From the NCBI GenBank assembly GCA_012514865.1, contig JAAYZO010000447.1, forward strand, positions 1 to 6,417: a stretch of 6,417 bases of DNA, written 5' to 3'. The position numbers were made by a program, and so were the translations under genes. Of the stretch, positions 1-6,207 are shown one piece after another. Numbering within the stretch: the first letter of the stretch is position 1; each line of letters starts with the position of its first letter. This DNA is from Lentisphaerota bacterium (GTDB lineage: Bacteria > Verrucomicrobiota > Lentisphaeria > Oligosphaerales > JAFGRS01). The notes beneath the pieces are model-generated. The model had not been told where the DNA came from and did not search any database. It was given only the letters and a program-made list of their open reading frames with translations.

Positions 1-3000
1 GGGCAGGCGGTGCGTCTGTCGCCGGAGACCGCGCCGGTGTCGGTGCGCTTGGCCCTGCCGGCGGGCGTGTACAGCCTGCGGCTGCGCTCGCGGGCCGTGC
101 AGCAGGACACCTACAGCGAGCTGCTGCCGCAGGCGGCCGGCGTGGATCTGCGGCCGCAGCCGGTGACCAACGACCTCTTCACCTGGCAGCGGTCGCACCT
201 CACCCATGCGCAGGACGGCGAGGTCGAGATCCGGCTCGCCTGCCGCGAGGGCGCCGGGATGCTCCTGGATGCCATCCGCATCGAGCGTACCGGCCTGAAC
301 GAGCCGATCGGCCGGCTGAAGGACTTCCCGCGCGACACGGTCCTGGTCCGCGACGGCGCGGCGCGGTGTCTCATTGCCGCCGGCGATGGCGGGCGGTACC
401 GTGACCAGGCGGCGGCGCTGGCGGCGGAGCTGAAGCGCCGGGGCGGTGTCGACATCGCGGTGCGCGATGCCGAGACGATCGACGAGGTCGACCTGCGCAG
501 CCTGCAGGTCATCGCGCTGGGCGCCGCGGCGAGCAACATCGCCATGCTCAAGGCGCGCCCTGGCGGCTGGGGCGTGGTGCCCGCGCCGCCGGAGGACGGC
601 ACGCCGATGGTTTACGTGGCCGTGGACGTGCGCGGCACCGGCGCCAACGTCGTCATGCTTGGCGGTGCTGACGAGGCGCAGGTCCAGGCCAGCGTGGAGG
701 CCTTCCTGGCGCATCTGCAGGCCGAGCCCGTCCTGCATCTGCCCTGGGTCCACCTGCCGCCGCCGGCCGTGCATGACCGCGATGCCTTCCGCGAACGCGC
801 TGTCGCCAGCGGGAAGCTCCTGCGACAGGGCGCCATACGGCTCATCCTCAGGGATGCCAAGTACTACGACGACGCGGCCTTCTCGATGTACATGCACCGC
901 TACTGGGAGTACCTCGACTCGGCCGATGTCCTGGCGCGGTCGTCGTACCACGGCGCCCTCGACATGGAGTTCCACAAACTCCTGCCGCAGTTCGAGCACC
1001 GCGAGCAGAACCCCACCTTCAGCCCCGCCGAGCATCTGGCCCTGACGCACCTCATGTGGAATCTCAACGAACTGAATGCCGGCCTCTTCGCGAAGTGGTG
1101 GGGCCTCCTCGAGGCCGCCGACGCCGACGACATGACCCGGCTCATCCGTGAGCGCGCCCCGGCGATCACCTGGAACCACCAGACCTTCCCCGCCCTCGGG
1201 CTGCTCTTCGGCGCGGACTACTTCGGACGACACTACGACCTGCGCGTCGCGCACCAGCGCCGCCAGTGGGTCGAGACCCTGATGCACGGCCAGTTCGTCG
1301 CGGCCAAGCCGATGTGCGACTGCTGGGGCTACCAGGATATCACCATCGCCCACACCGCCTACCTGGCCTCGCTGCTCGGGCGCTGGGACTACTACGAGCG
1401 CTACCCGCTGCATCAGTTCCTGCGCCTGCGTCTGGCGGTCCACGACAACCTCGGCGCCGGGGTCGGCTATGGCGATGTCGGCGGCTACAGCGCCCCGGTC
1501 GAAGGCGACCCGCGCGACTCGATGAGCAGCCTTGCCAGTGTCACCGGCGGCCGCATCGACCTGCGGCGGGTCACGCCGGAGGAGGTCGAGGGCCTCTACG
1601 TCCACCCGGTCGAGCCGCTCTGGTATGCCCAGTTTGGCGGCCGGAGCAGCACGCCCCTCGGGAAGGCTTTTGACAAGATCACCATGCGCCAGAGCCACGA
1701 CCCGCGGCGCGCCTACCTCCTCCTCGACGGCCTCTCGGGCAGCAATCACGGCCACTGGGATGGGAATACCATCCTGCGCTTCACCGCCAACGGCCGCATG
1801 TGGCTCTGCGAGGGCGACTACCTCAAGGGCGACATGAAGGAGCACAACGGCCTCACCCTGACGCGCGACGCCAGGACCGCCGAGCCCGATCGCATCGTGG
1901 CACTGCGCGAGCAGTACCTGGATGACGAGTGGGGCCTCGTTATCACCCGCACCGCCGATTACGCCGGCACCGACTGGGACCGCCACCTGCTCTGGCACCG
2001 GCCCTCGGATACCTTCCTGATGCAGGACCGCGTCACGGCACGCCTGCCCGGCCACATCGACGCCAGCGTGCGTTTCCGGTCCCTCGGCACAGCCCGCCTG
2101 GAGGGCTGCGTCTGGCAGGTCGAGCAGGAGGGCGCTGAGCGCTTCACCCTCCACGCCCCCGGCAGCGGCCGGATCCTGACCGGGACGGCCCCGGAAGACG
2201 CCAAGAACTGGTCCGGGTACCCGTATGCGGAGCCGACGCCGCAGCTCCTGCGCCATCGCCAGTCGCGAGCTCTCGCGAGCGGCGAGTCGATGCTCTTCTC
2301 GCATGTCTTCTACGCCACCGGGCCTGAGGCGCCGCGGGGCCTGCAGGCGCAGGCGCTCGAGGGCGCCGGGGTGGTGACCACGGGTGACCTGGAGGCCGTG
2401 GTGCTGGCCGGCCCGGAGGTCGCCGTCGGTGACGTCGTGCTGCGTGCCGCGCAGGCGATCCTCACCCCGACGCGCCCGCTGCTGGTGTCCCTGCAGCGCC
2501 TCGAGTGTCCTGGGCTTCTCCTGACGGCGTCGTCGCCGGTGACCCTCTCGATCGATGTCGCAGCACGCCGGGCCGCGACCCGCGCCGAGGCGATGACGAC
2601 CCTGATGGTGACGTGCGGCGACGTCCAGCGGCGGTACCGCATTGCCGCCGGGGAGGGCGCCCTCGACGAGCTCCCCCAGGAGCTTCTCGGCAGCCTGGAG
2701 CGCCTGCGCCAGGCCCTCGTCGCCGAGTCGGCCGCCGTGACGGCGGCGGGCCCCGCCAGCGCGGCGTCCGCCGCGCATCATGTCATGGCGCAGGCACAGG
2801 TCGCCCTGGCGGCGCCGGCCACCAGCCTGGCGCTGGCGCGCTTCGGCCAGCCGCCGATCCGGCATGCCCTGGTCGGGGGTGCCGATGGCACCCTGGCGGC
2901 AGTCCGTGAGGACGGCTCGATCGCCTGGCAGCAGCGCTTCGGCGGGCGTGTCAACGCGATCGCCGCGGGCGATCTCGATGGCGATGGCCAGGAGGAGGTC

Positions 3001-3912
3001 GCCATCGGCGTCGAGGACAGCCACCTCTACCTGCTCAATGCCGACGGCTCGACGCGCTGGAAGCGCTTCTTCGAGGCCTACCGTGCCTCCGGCGGCATCG
3101 AGGGGCACCCGCGCGTCGTGATGATGGCCGATTTCGAGGGCGACGGGACTCTCGAGGTGGCCGTGGGCTGCGCCAACAGCACCTTCTACGTCCTCGACGC
3201 CGCCGGTGAGCCGAAACGCAGCGCCACCGGGCCCTGGACCGTCGTCACCCAGCACAAGGCCTGCGGCATCGGCGCGGCGGACATGACCGGCGATGGCCTC
3301 CTCGAGCTCCTCTGCGGCTATACCTACCAGGGGCGCATGATGGCCGACTTCTCGCGCTCGGGCTACGACCGCTTCAGCACCCTCACCGGGACCCACGGCG
3401 GCAGTGCGGCGATCACCGCGGCGGACTTCGATGGCGATGGCAGGGCCGAGGCCGTCTTTGCCGATCGCGCTGGCAAGGTGACCATGGCCAAGCCCTACGT
3501 GAAGCAGCGCGGGCCGGCCACGATCGTCTGGCAGACCTACCTTGGCGACGACGCTCACACCCGCGCCCTCGCCGCCGACCTCGCCGGCGACGGCCAGCCC
3601 AAGCTGGTCCTCGCCTCCGACAGCGGCTTCATCGCCGTCCTCGACGCCGAGGGCGAGATGCTCTGGATCCGCCATGCCGACGACGCGGTCAGCGATGCGG
3701 CCGTGCTCAGCGGCGGCGGCCGACCGAGCCTGGTGCTGCGCTCGTCGTACGACGGCACGGTGGCGGCCTACGGCCACGACGGCGCTCCGCGCGCTCTCTG
3801 GCGCACCGACAGCCCGGTCCTCCGAATCGCCGCCGTCCGCGCCGAGGCCTCGGACCTGGCCTGGGCCCTGGAGGAATACCGCCTGACCCTCCTGAAGATC
3901 GCCGGCGACTGA
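1..3912 (+). CDS. Heparinase II/III-like polysaccharide lyase with C-terminal FG-GAP/PQQ-like beta-propeller (5' partial)
   Basis: The reading frame is open from base 1, so the true start and any signal peptide lie upstream; numbering here takes GTG at position 10 as residue 1. Domains in order: beta-rich N-terminal region (about 1-100, ending DAIRIER, like a carbohydrate-binding sandwich); alpha/beta domain (about 106-245); helical (alpha/alpha) toroid (about 265-480); beta-sandwich (about 550-765) containing SNHGHWDGNTILRF, a typical heparinase II/III signature; an Ala-rich link (about 890-935); and a propeller (about 936-1300) with DxxGDG loops starting at residues 988, 1041, 1091, 1139 and 1190. 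By analogy with PL15/PL21 lyases, His390 (WNHQTF), Tyr441 (GYQD) and His580 or His582 are candidate catalytic residues; this is inference from spacing. The family cleaves uronic-acid polysaccharides by beta-elimination, usually outside the cytoplasm. The substrate cannot be read from sequence. Third codon positions are overwhelmingly G or C, and I see no frameshift. Confidence 0.85.
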   Translation, partial: GQAVRLSPETAPVSVRLALPAGVYSLRLRSRAVQQDTYSELLPQAAGVDLRPQPVTNDLFTWQRSHLTHAQDGEVEIRLACREGAGMLLDAIRIERTGLNEPIGRLKDFPRDTVLVRDGAARCLIAAGDGGRYRDQAAALAAELKRRGGVDIAVRDAETIDEVDLRSLQVIALGAAASNIAMLKARPGGWGVVPAPPEDGTPMVYVAVDVRGTGANVVMLGGADEAQVQASVEAFLAHLQAEPVLHLPWVHLPPPAVHDRDAFRERAVASGKLLRQGAIRLILRDAKYYDDAAFSMYMHRYWEYLDSADVLARSSYHGALDMEFHKLLPQFEHREQNPTFSPAEHLALTHLMWNLNELNAGLFAKWWGLLEAADADDMTRLIRERAPAITWNHQTFPALGLLFGADYFGRHYDLRVAHQRRQWVETLMHGQFVAAKPMCDCWGYQDITIAHTAYLASLLGRWDYYERYPLHQFLRLRLAVHDNLGAGVGYGDVGGYSAPVEGDPRDSMSSLASVTGGRIDLRRVTPEEVEGLYVHPVEPLWYAQFGGRSSTPLGKAFDKITMRQSHDPRRAYLLLDGLSGSNHGHWDGNTILRFTANGRMWLCEGDYLKGDMKEHNGLTLTRDARTAEPDRIVALREQYLDDEWGLVITRTADYAGTDWDRHLLWHRPSDTFLMQDRVTARLPGHIDASVRFRSLGTARLEGCVWQVEQEGAERFTLHAPGSGRILTGTAPEDAKNWSGYPYAEPTPQLLRHRQSRALASGESMLFSHVFYATGPEAPRGLQAQALEGAGVVTTGDLEAVVLAGPEVAVGDVVLRAAQAILTPTRPLLVSLQRLECPGLLLTASSPVTLSIDVAARRAATRAEAMTTLMVTCGDVQRRYRIAAGEGALDELPQELLGSLERLRQALVAESAAVTAAGPASAASAAHHVMAQAQVALAAPATSLALARFGQPPIRHALVGGADGTLAAVREDGSIAWQQRFGGRVNAIAAGDLDGDGQEEVAIGVEDSHLYLLNADGSTRWKRFFEAYRASGGIEGHPRVVMMADFEGDGTLEVAVGCANSTFYVLDAAGEPKRSATGPWTVVTQHKACGIGAADMTGDGLLELLCGYTYQGRMMADFSRSGYDRFSTLTGTHGGSAAITAADFDGDGRAEAVFADRAGKVTMAKPYVKQRGPATIVWQTYLGDDAHTRALAADLAGDGQPKLVLASDSGFIAVLDAEGEMLWIRHADDAVSDAAVLSGGGRPSLVLRSSYDGTVAAYGHDGAPRALWRTDSPVLRIAAVRAEASDLAWALEEYRLTLLKIAGD

Positions 3913-3929
3913 GCGCCGCCTGGCGGCGC
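3913..3929 (+). terminator. GC-only hairpin directly after the lyase stop codon, possible terminator
   Basis: GCGCCGCC and GGCGGCGC form a perfect inverted repeat separated by one T, so a 7-bp all-GC stem with a CTG loop can form. It begins at the base after the TGA stop. No run of T follows (the next bases are GATGGCGG), so it is not a canonical intrinsic terminator. It could instead be a 3'-end stabilising hairpin or chance in GC-rich DNA. Confidence 0.35.
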
Positions 3930-3987
3930 GATGGCGGCCCGACGCAGGAGCGCCTCGCGGTTGGGGACAGCAGCGCGTGATGGGAGG

Positions 3988-4020
3988 CTTCTCGCCAAGC
4001 CGCCAAGATCGCCAAGGAGA
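3988..4020 (+). repeat. Short tandem CGCCAAG motif, half of an intergenic palindrome family
   Basis: CGCCAAG occurs three times, starting at 3993, 4001 and 4010 (spacing 8 and 9 nt), preceded by CTT and followed by GAGA. From memory, motifs of the form TCTCGCCAAG-x-CGCCAAG are widespread in intergenic regions of environmental bacteria, often as one arm of a palindrome. I see no matching reverse-complement arm (CTTGGCG) in the following sequence, so this would be a half or decayed copy. Confidence 0.5.
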
Positions 4021-4270
4021 GGGGGATGGGCAGACCGAAGAGGATATGGAGAGCCGTGTGGACGCGTCGGGCGAGTAATCGACCGCCACCGCCTCCCTGA
4101 CTGACCGCCGTTCGCCCCCCCGTCGAGCGCGTTCAGCAAGCACCGAAACGGCCCCGAAAGCCGCGCCAGTCAACGAGTCATGAAGTGCCGGAATGCCCTG
4201 GATTCGACGTGGGACCACGTTGTCTGCACACGGCGCCGGCGAGGCGTGGGCCGTCAGGTCCAGACAGGTA
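4021..4270. other. Intergenic stretch with no supported gene
   Basis: The gene-free interval between the two genes is 3913-4537. Apart from the hairpin, the CGCCAAG motif, one small dyad and the composite repeat copy, this part shows nothing I can support. Open frames on both strands here have no recognisable protein features, run into the neighbouring gene in antisense or into the repeats, and have no convincing ribosome-binding site. Confidence 0.6.
4205..4222. repeat. Short dyad (ACGTGGGACCACGT core)
   Basis: ACGTG at 4207-4211 and CACGT at 4216-4220 form a perfect inverted repeat around a GGAC loop, extendable by one G-U and one C-G pair to 4205 and 4222. It lies about 50 bp upstream of the first composite repeat and 330 bp upstream of gene 2. 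It could be an operator, a small RNA hairpin, or chance. Confidence 0.25.
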
Positions 4271-4530
4271 TTCACCGCAGAGGACTCGGAGGAGCGCAGA
4301 GGAGGGACGTCAAGGAGAAGAGCGGGGCCGTGGTCGACGCCGCCATGAAGGCGTCTGCGTGGCCAACCGTCTATGGGTGTTCCTCTGCGTCCCTCTGCGT
4401 CCTCTGCGGTGGAACAACGATCCCCTGCCGCGGTTCGCCAGGACGTCAGTCCAGACCTATCTTCACACGGTTACTTGCCAATGACCATCAAGCCACTGTA
4501 CGTGTGACGACAGGTTTGACCCCAAGGCCC
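4271..4530 (+). repeat. Composite repeat copy 1 (modules A + spacer + B), upstream of gene 2
   Basis: Module A consists of a left arm at 4273-4303 and a right arm at 4381-4411 that are reverse complements at 27 of 31 positions, around a loop of about 77 nt. Each arm holds three CGCAGAGG-like units spaced 9 and 10 nt. A 45-nt spacer (4412-4456) follows, identical in all three copies. Module B (4457-4530) contains TTGCCAATGACCATCAAG and GTGTGACGACAGGTTTG. From 4381 to 4492 this copy is identical to 6053-6164 of copy 2, a 112-nt run, whereas the loop differs by substitutions and small indels. The left edge could extend a few bases, since CAGGTATTCACC here matches CAGGCATTCACC in copy 2. Open frames across this copy are translated repeat, not genes. 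Confidence 0.9.
4524..4527 (+). promoter_or_regulatory. Weak Shine-Dalgarno-like AAGG for gene 2, inside the repeat
   Basis: AAGG lies 10 nt before the ATG at 4538 and is the only purine-rich candidate there. It belongs to the conserved end of module B (CCCCAAGG), present also in the copies that are not followed by this gene. The translation signal of gene 2 therefore seems borrowed from, or overlapped by, the repeat. The match to anti-SD is short, so initiation may not depend on it. Confidence 0.35.
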
Positions 4531-4537
4531 TGCTCGG

Positions 4538-5668
4538 ATGCGAACACTAGGATACACTGCACTGTTCCTGCTCCTGTCCGGCATCGTCGTGAGCTACGTG
4601 CTGACGCGATCGTCTGAGAACCGACGTGTGGAGGCCAGGGACAGGCAGCGCCATGCTGTCTGCGGCCTATCGGCAGCCGCATCGGGGACGGTTGTTTTCT
4701 GGACGGCTGACAACCGCCTCATCTCCCTGGCTTCTTCGGATGGCATGCTTGGCTGGGAGCGGGTCTTGCGCAGCCCCCCTCTGAGCGGGGTCACTCTGTG
4801 TGCGTCAAGCGATCGCGTGTTTGTGCTCGCCGCTTCAGGGATCACCGCTATCGAGACGCAATCAGGCATGACTGCGTGGATCGATGAGAGGCCCGATCTC
4901 ATCGCAGGTTTCCTTGACCTGCAGGGGAGAAGACTGAGCTATGTTGACGCGCAAGGCACCTTCTATTCCCGCAACGCCTCCGATGGCAACGGGCTTGCCG
5001 TCACCAGGCTTCAGTTCCTCGATCCGTCCGTGATCGCGGTCTCTGAGGGGGCGCTTTACGCCCTGGCTTCTTCATCACTTCAGCGGGTCGACAGGGCCAC
5101 GGGCAGGGCTTCCTGGCGAGTGCCCGTGGCGTCTGAGACGAGCAGTCGCATCGGCTGTGCACAGACCAGGCTCTTTCTTGTGTCACCGGACCCCTCGACG
5201 CCTCGCCAGTCCGTCATCTCAGCTATTGCCGCCGCTGACGGGAAGGTCCTCTGGTCCAGTGAAGTGCCGTCCTCTGGCACGATCGATGTCAAGGCTGTCG
5301 AGGGTGTCGTCTGCGTTCTGACGACGCAGGATGGTGTGTTTGCTTTTGACCAGGAGACGGGGGCTCGTGGATGGCGGTCGAGCCCGTACCGGGTAGCTTC
5401 CCCGTGCGCTGTGTCTGATCAGAAGATCGTCTTCGGCACTCGCCCCAGCGGGCTGGTAGCACTGGACGCTCGTGACGGCAGCACGAGTTGGTCTTTGGGG
5501 ACCGAAGGACTGGTCAGTGCTACGCCAGTATCATGTGGCTCGGCTGTCTTTGTCGGCACCAGGCATGGCGTCGTTCTTGCCGTTGCAGACGATGGGCAGC
5601 CCCTGTGGCGATTCGCTGCGGGGCGCATGGCCAAGACACCCATGCGGGGCTCACGCGAGACGTTCTGA
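4538..5668 (+). CDS. Membrane-anchored PQQ-like (BamB-type) eight-bladed beta-propeller protein
   Basis: The 376-residue product starts with a hydrophobic segment (about residues 4-22) followed by an Arg-rich stretch (24-39). The rest is a series of PQQ-like repeats: a hydrophobic strand, a short x-D/T-G turn and a Trp. Trp residues fall at 73, 114, 193, 239, 279, 318 and 357, about 40 apart; the repeat near 153 lacks its Trp, making eight blades. Length and blade number resemble BamB, but no lipobox Cys follows the hydrophobic segment, and no cofactor or catalytic residue is evident. Such propellers usually act as protein-binding scaffolds or extracytoplasmic sensors; the function here is unknown. 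ATG at 4538 was chosen because it precedes the membrane segment directly. The gene sits between same-orientation copies of a composite repeat, and its GC and GC3 are lower than in the upstream lyase gene. The C-terminus (KTPMRGSRETF) departs from the usual blade pattern and may be slightly truncated. Confidence 0.85.
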   Translation: MRTLGYTALFLLLSGIVVSYVLTRSSENRRVEARDRQRHAVCGLSAAASGTVVFWTADNRLISLASSDGMLGWERVLRSPPLSGVTLCASSDRVFVLAASGITAIETQSGMTAWIDERPDLIAGFLDLQGRRLSYVDAQGTFYSRNASDGNGLAVTRLQFLDPSVIAVSEGALYALASSSLQRVDRATGRASWRVPVASETSSRIGCAQTRLFLVSPDPSTPRQSVISAIAAADGKVLWSSEVPSSGTIDVKAVEGVVCVLTTQDGVFAFDQETGARGWRSSPYRVASPCAVSDQKIVFGTRPSGLVALDARDGSTSWSLGTEGLVSATPVSCGSAVFVGTRHGVVLAVADDGQPLWRFAAGRMAKTPMRGSRETF

Positions 5669-5784
5669 GCGGGAATCGGGAAGCTATCGCCCCCTGAGCA
5701 ACGGATCGCGGTGGCCGGTGCTCGTGGGGGCCGGTGCCGTATGCAGCTATGCTCTTGCCGAACGGGTGGACACTGTCTTCAAGC
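5669..5784. other. Spacer after gene 2, no gene seen
   Basis: This is the non-repeated part of the gene-free 5669-6417 interval. It carries two nearby copies of GGCCGGTGC (around 5713-5745) and a CACTGTCTTC at 5771-5780 that also occurs at the junction of the two 76-bp units downstream. I see no clear terminator. An open frame in another phase crosses from the end of gene 2 through here into the repeats, but it shows no propeller-like sequence. Confidence 0.5.
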
Positions 5785-5860
5785 CTGTCTTCGCACGCTC
5801 ATCTGCCACTGACCATCAATCCACCGTGCGTGTGACGACAGGTTTGGCCCCAAGGCCCCA
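5785..5860 (+). repeat. Module B, free-standing 76-bp unit 1
   Basis: This unit starts CTGTCTTCGCACG and ends CCCCAAGGCCCCA. It is followed immediately by a second copy with period 76. Its second half matches the end of the composite repeat closely (GTGCGTGTGACGACAGGTTTG). Its first half is a diverged version of CTATCTTCACACGG...TTGCCA. No palindromic module A precedes it. Confidence 0.85.
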
Positions 5861-5936
5861 CTGTCTTCGCACGCTCATCTGCCACTGACCATCAAGACAC
5901 TGTGCGTGTGACGACAGGTTTGCCCCCAAGGCCCCA
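5861..5936 (+). repeat. Module B, free-standing 76-bp unit 2
   Basis: This is the tandem partner of 5785-5860. The two share CTGTCTTCGCACG, CTCATCTGCCACTGACC and the GTGCGTGTGACGACAGG core, with a few differences (CAATCCACCG against CAAGACACTG). The CAAGACACTG version is the one in composite copy 2. A short CAGGCA link leads into module A of copy 2. Confidence 0.85.
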
Positions 5937-5940
5937 GGCA

Positions 5941-6202
5941 TTCACCGCAGAGGACTCGGAGGAGCGCAGAGGAGGGACGTCAAGGGGGAGAGCGGGGCCG
6001 TGGTCGATGCGGGCATGATGGTTCCTGCGTATGGCCGATCGGGTATGATTGCTCCTCTGCGTCCCTCTGCGTCCTCTGCGGTGGAACAACGATCCCCTGC
6101 CGCGGTTCGCCAGGACGTCAGTCCAGACCTATCTTCACACGGTTACTTGCCAATGACCATCAAGACACTGTGCGTGTGACGACAGGTTTGACCCCAAGGA
6201 CC
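5941..6202 (+). repeat. Composite repeat copy 2 (A + spacer + B)
   Basis: Left arm 5943-5973 and right arm 6053-6083 pair as in copy 1. The 45-nt spacer spans 6084-6128 and module B 6129-6202. Between the arms the loop carries GATGCGGGCATGATGGTTCC, shared with copy 3 but not with copy 1, so copies 2 and 3 are the closest relatives. Copy 3 follows after a short CAGGCA-type link, giving a period of about 267 bp. Confidence 0.9.
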
Positions 6203-6207
6203 AGGCA

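Noticed and set aside
3707..4139. Minus-strand open frames overlapping the end of the lyase gene
   Set aside because: They are antisense shadows of GC-rich coding DNA, with Arg/Pro/Ser-rich products and no ribosome-binding site.
4424..4442. Hairpin CCTGCCG / CGCCAGG in the invariant spacer
   Set aside because: The stem has a C-C mismatch in the middle and only 4+2 pairs, too weak to call as a structure on its own.
4475..4553. Sigma-70-type promoter for gene 2 (TTGCCA at 4475 or TTGACC at 4516)
   Set aside because: TTGCCA has only TGTACG as a poor -10 at 16 bp, and TTGACC is 26 bp from TAGGAT, which also lies inside the coding sequence. Neither pair is convincing.
4180..4617. Open frames across copy 1 of the repeat (also 4185-4484)
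   Set aside because: They translate the repeat itself, overlap the start of gene 2, and have Arg/Cys-rich low-complexity products with no recognisable motif.
5472..5888. Frameshifted continuation of gene 2 into a longer propeller
   Set aside because: The alternative frame after 5640 shows no further PQQ-like strand or Trp motif and runs into repeat sequence, so a frameshift is not supported.
4271..6202. Gene 2 as a composite transposon or insertion sequence
   Set aside because: No transposase is encoded, the flanking copies are direct and belong to a longer array, and no target-site duplication could be identified.
4271..6202. Integron gene cassette with attC-like sites
   Set aside because: Module A is palindromic, but its arms lack the recognisable R'/R'' core sites (GTTRRRY) in the right places, and no integrase is visible.
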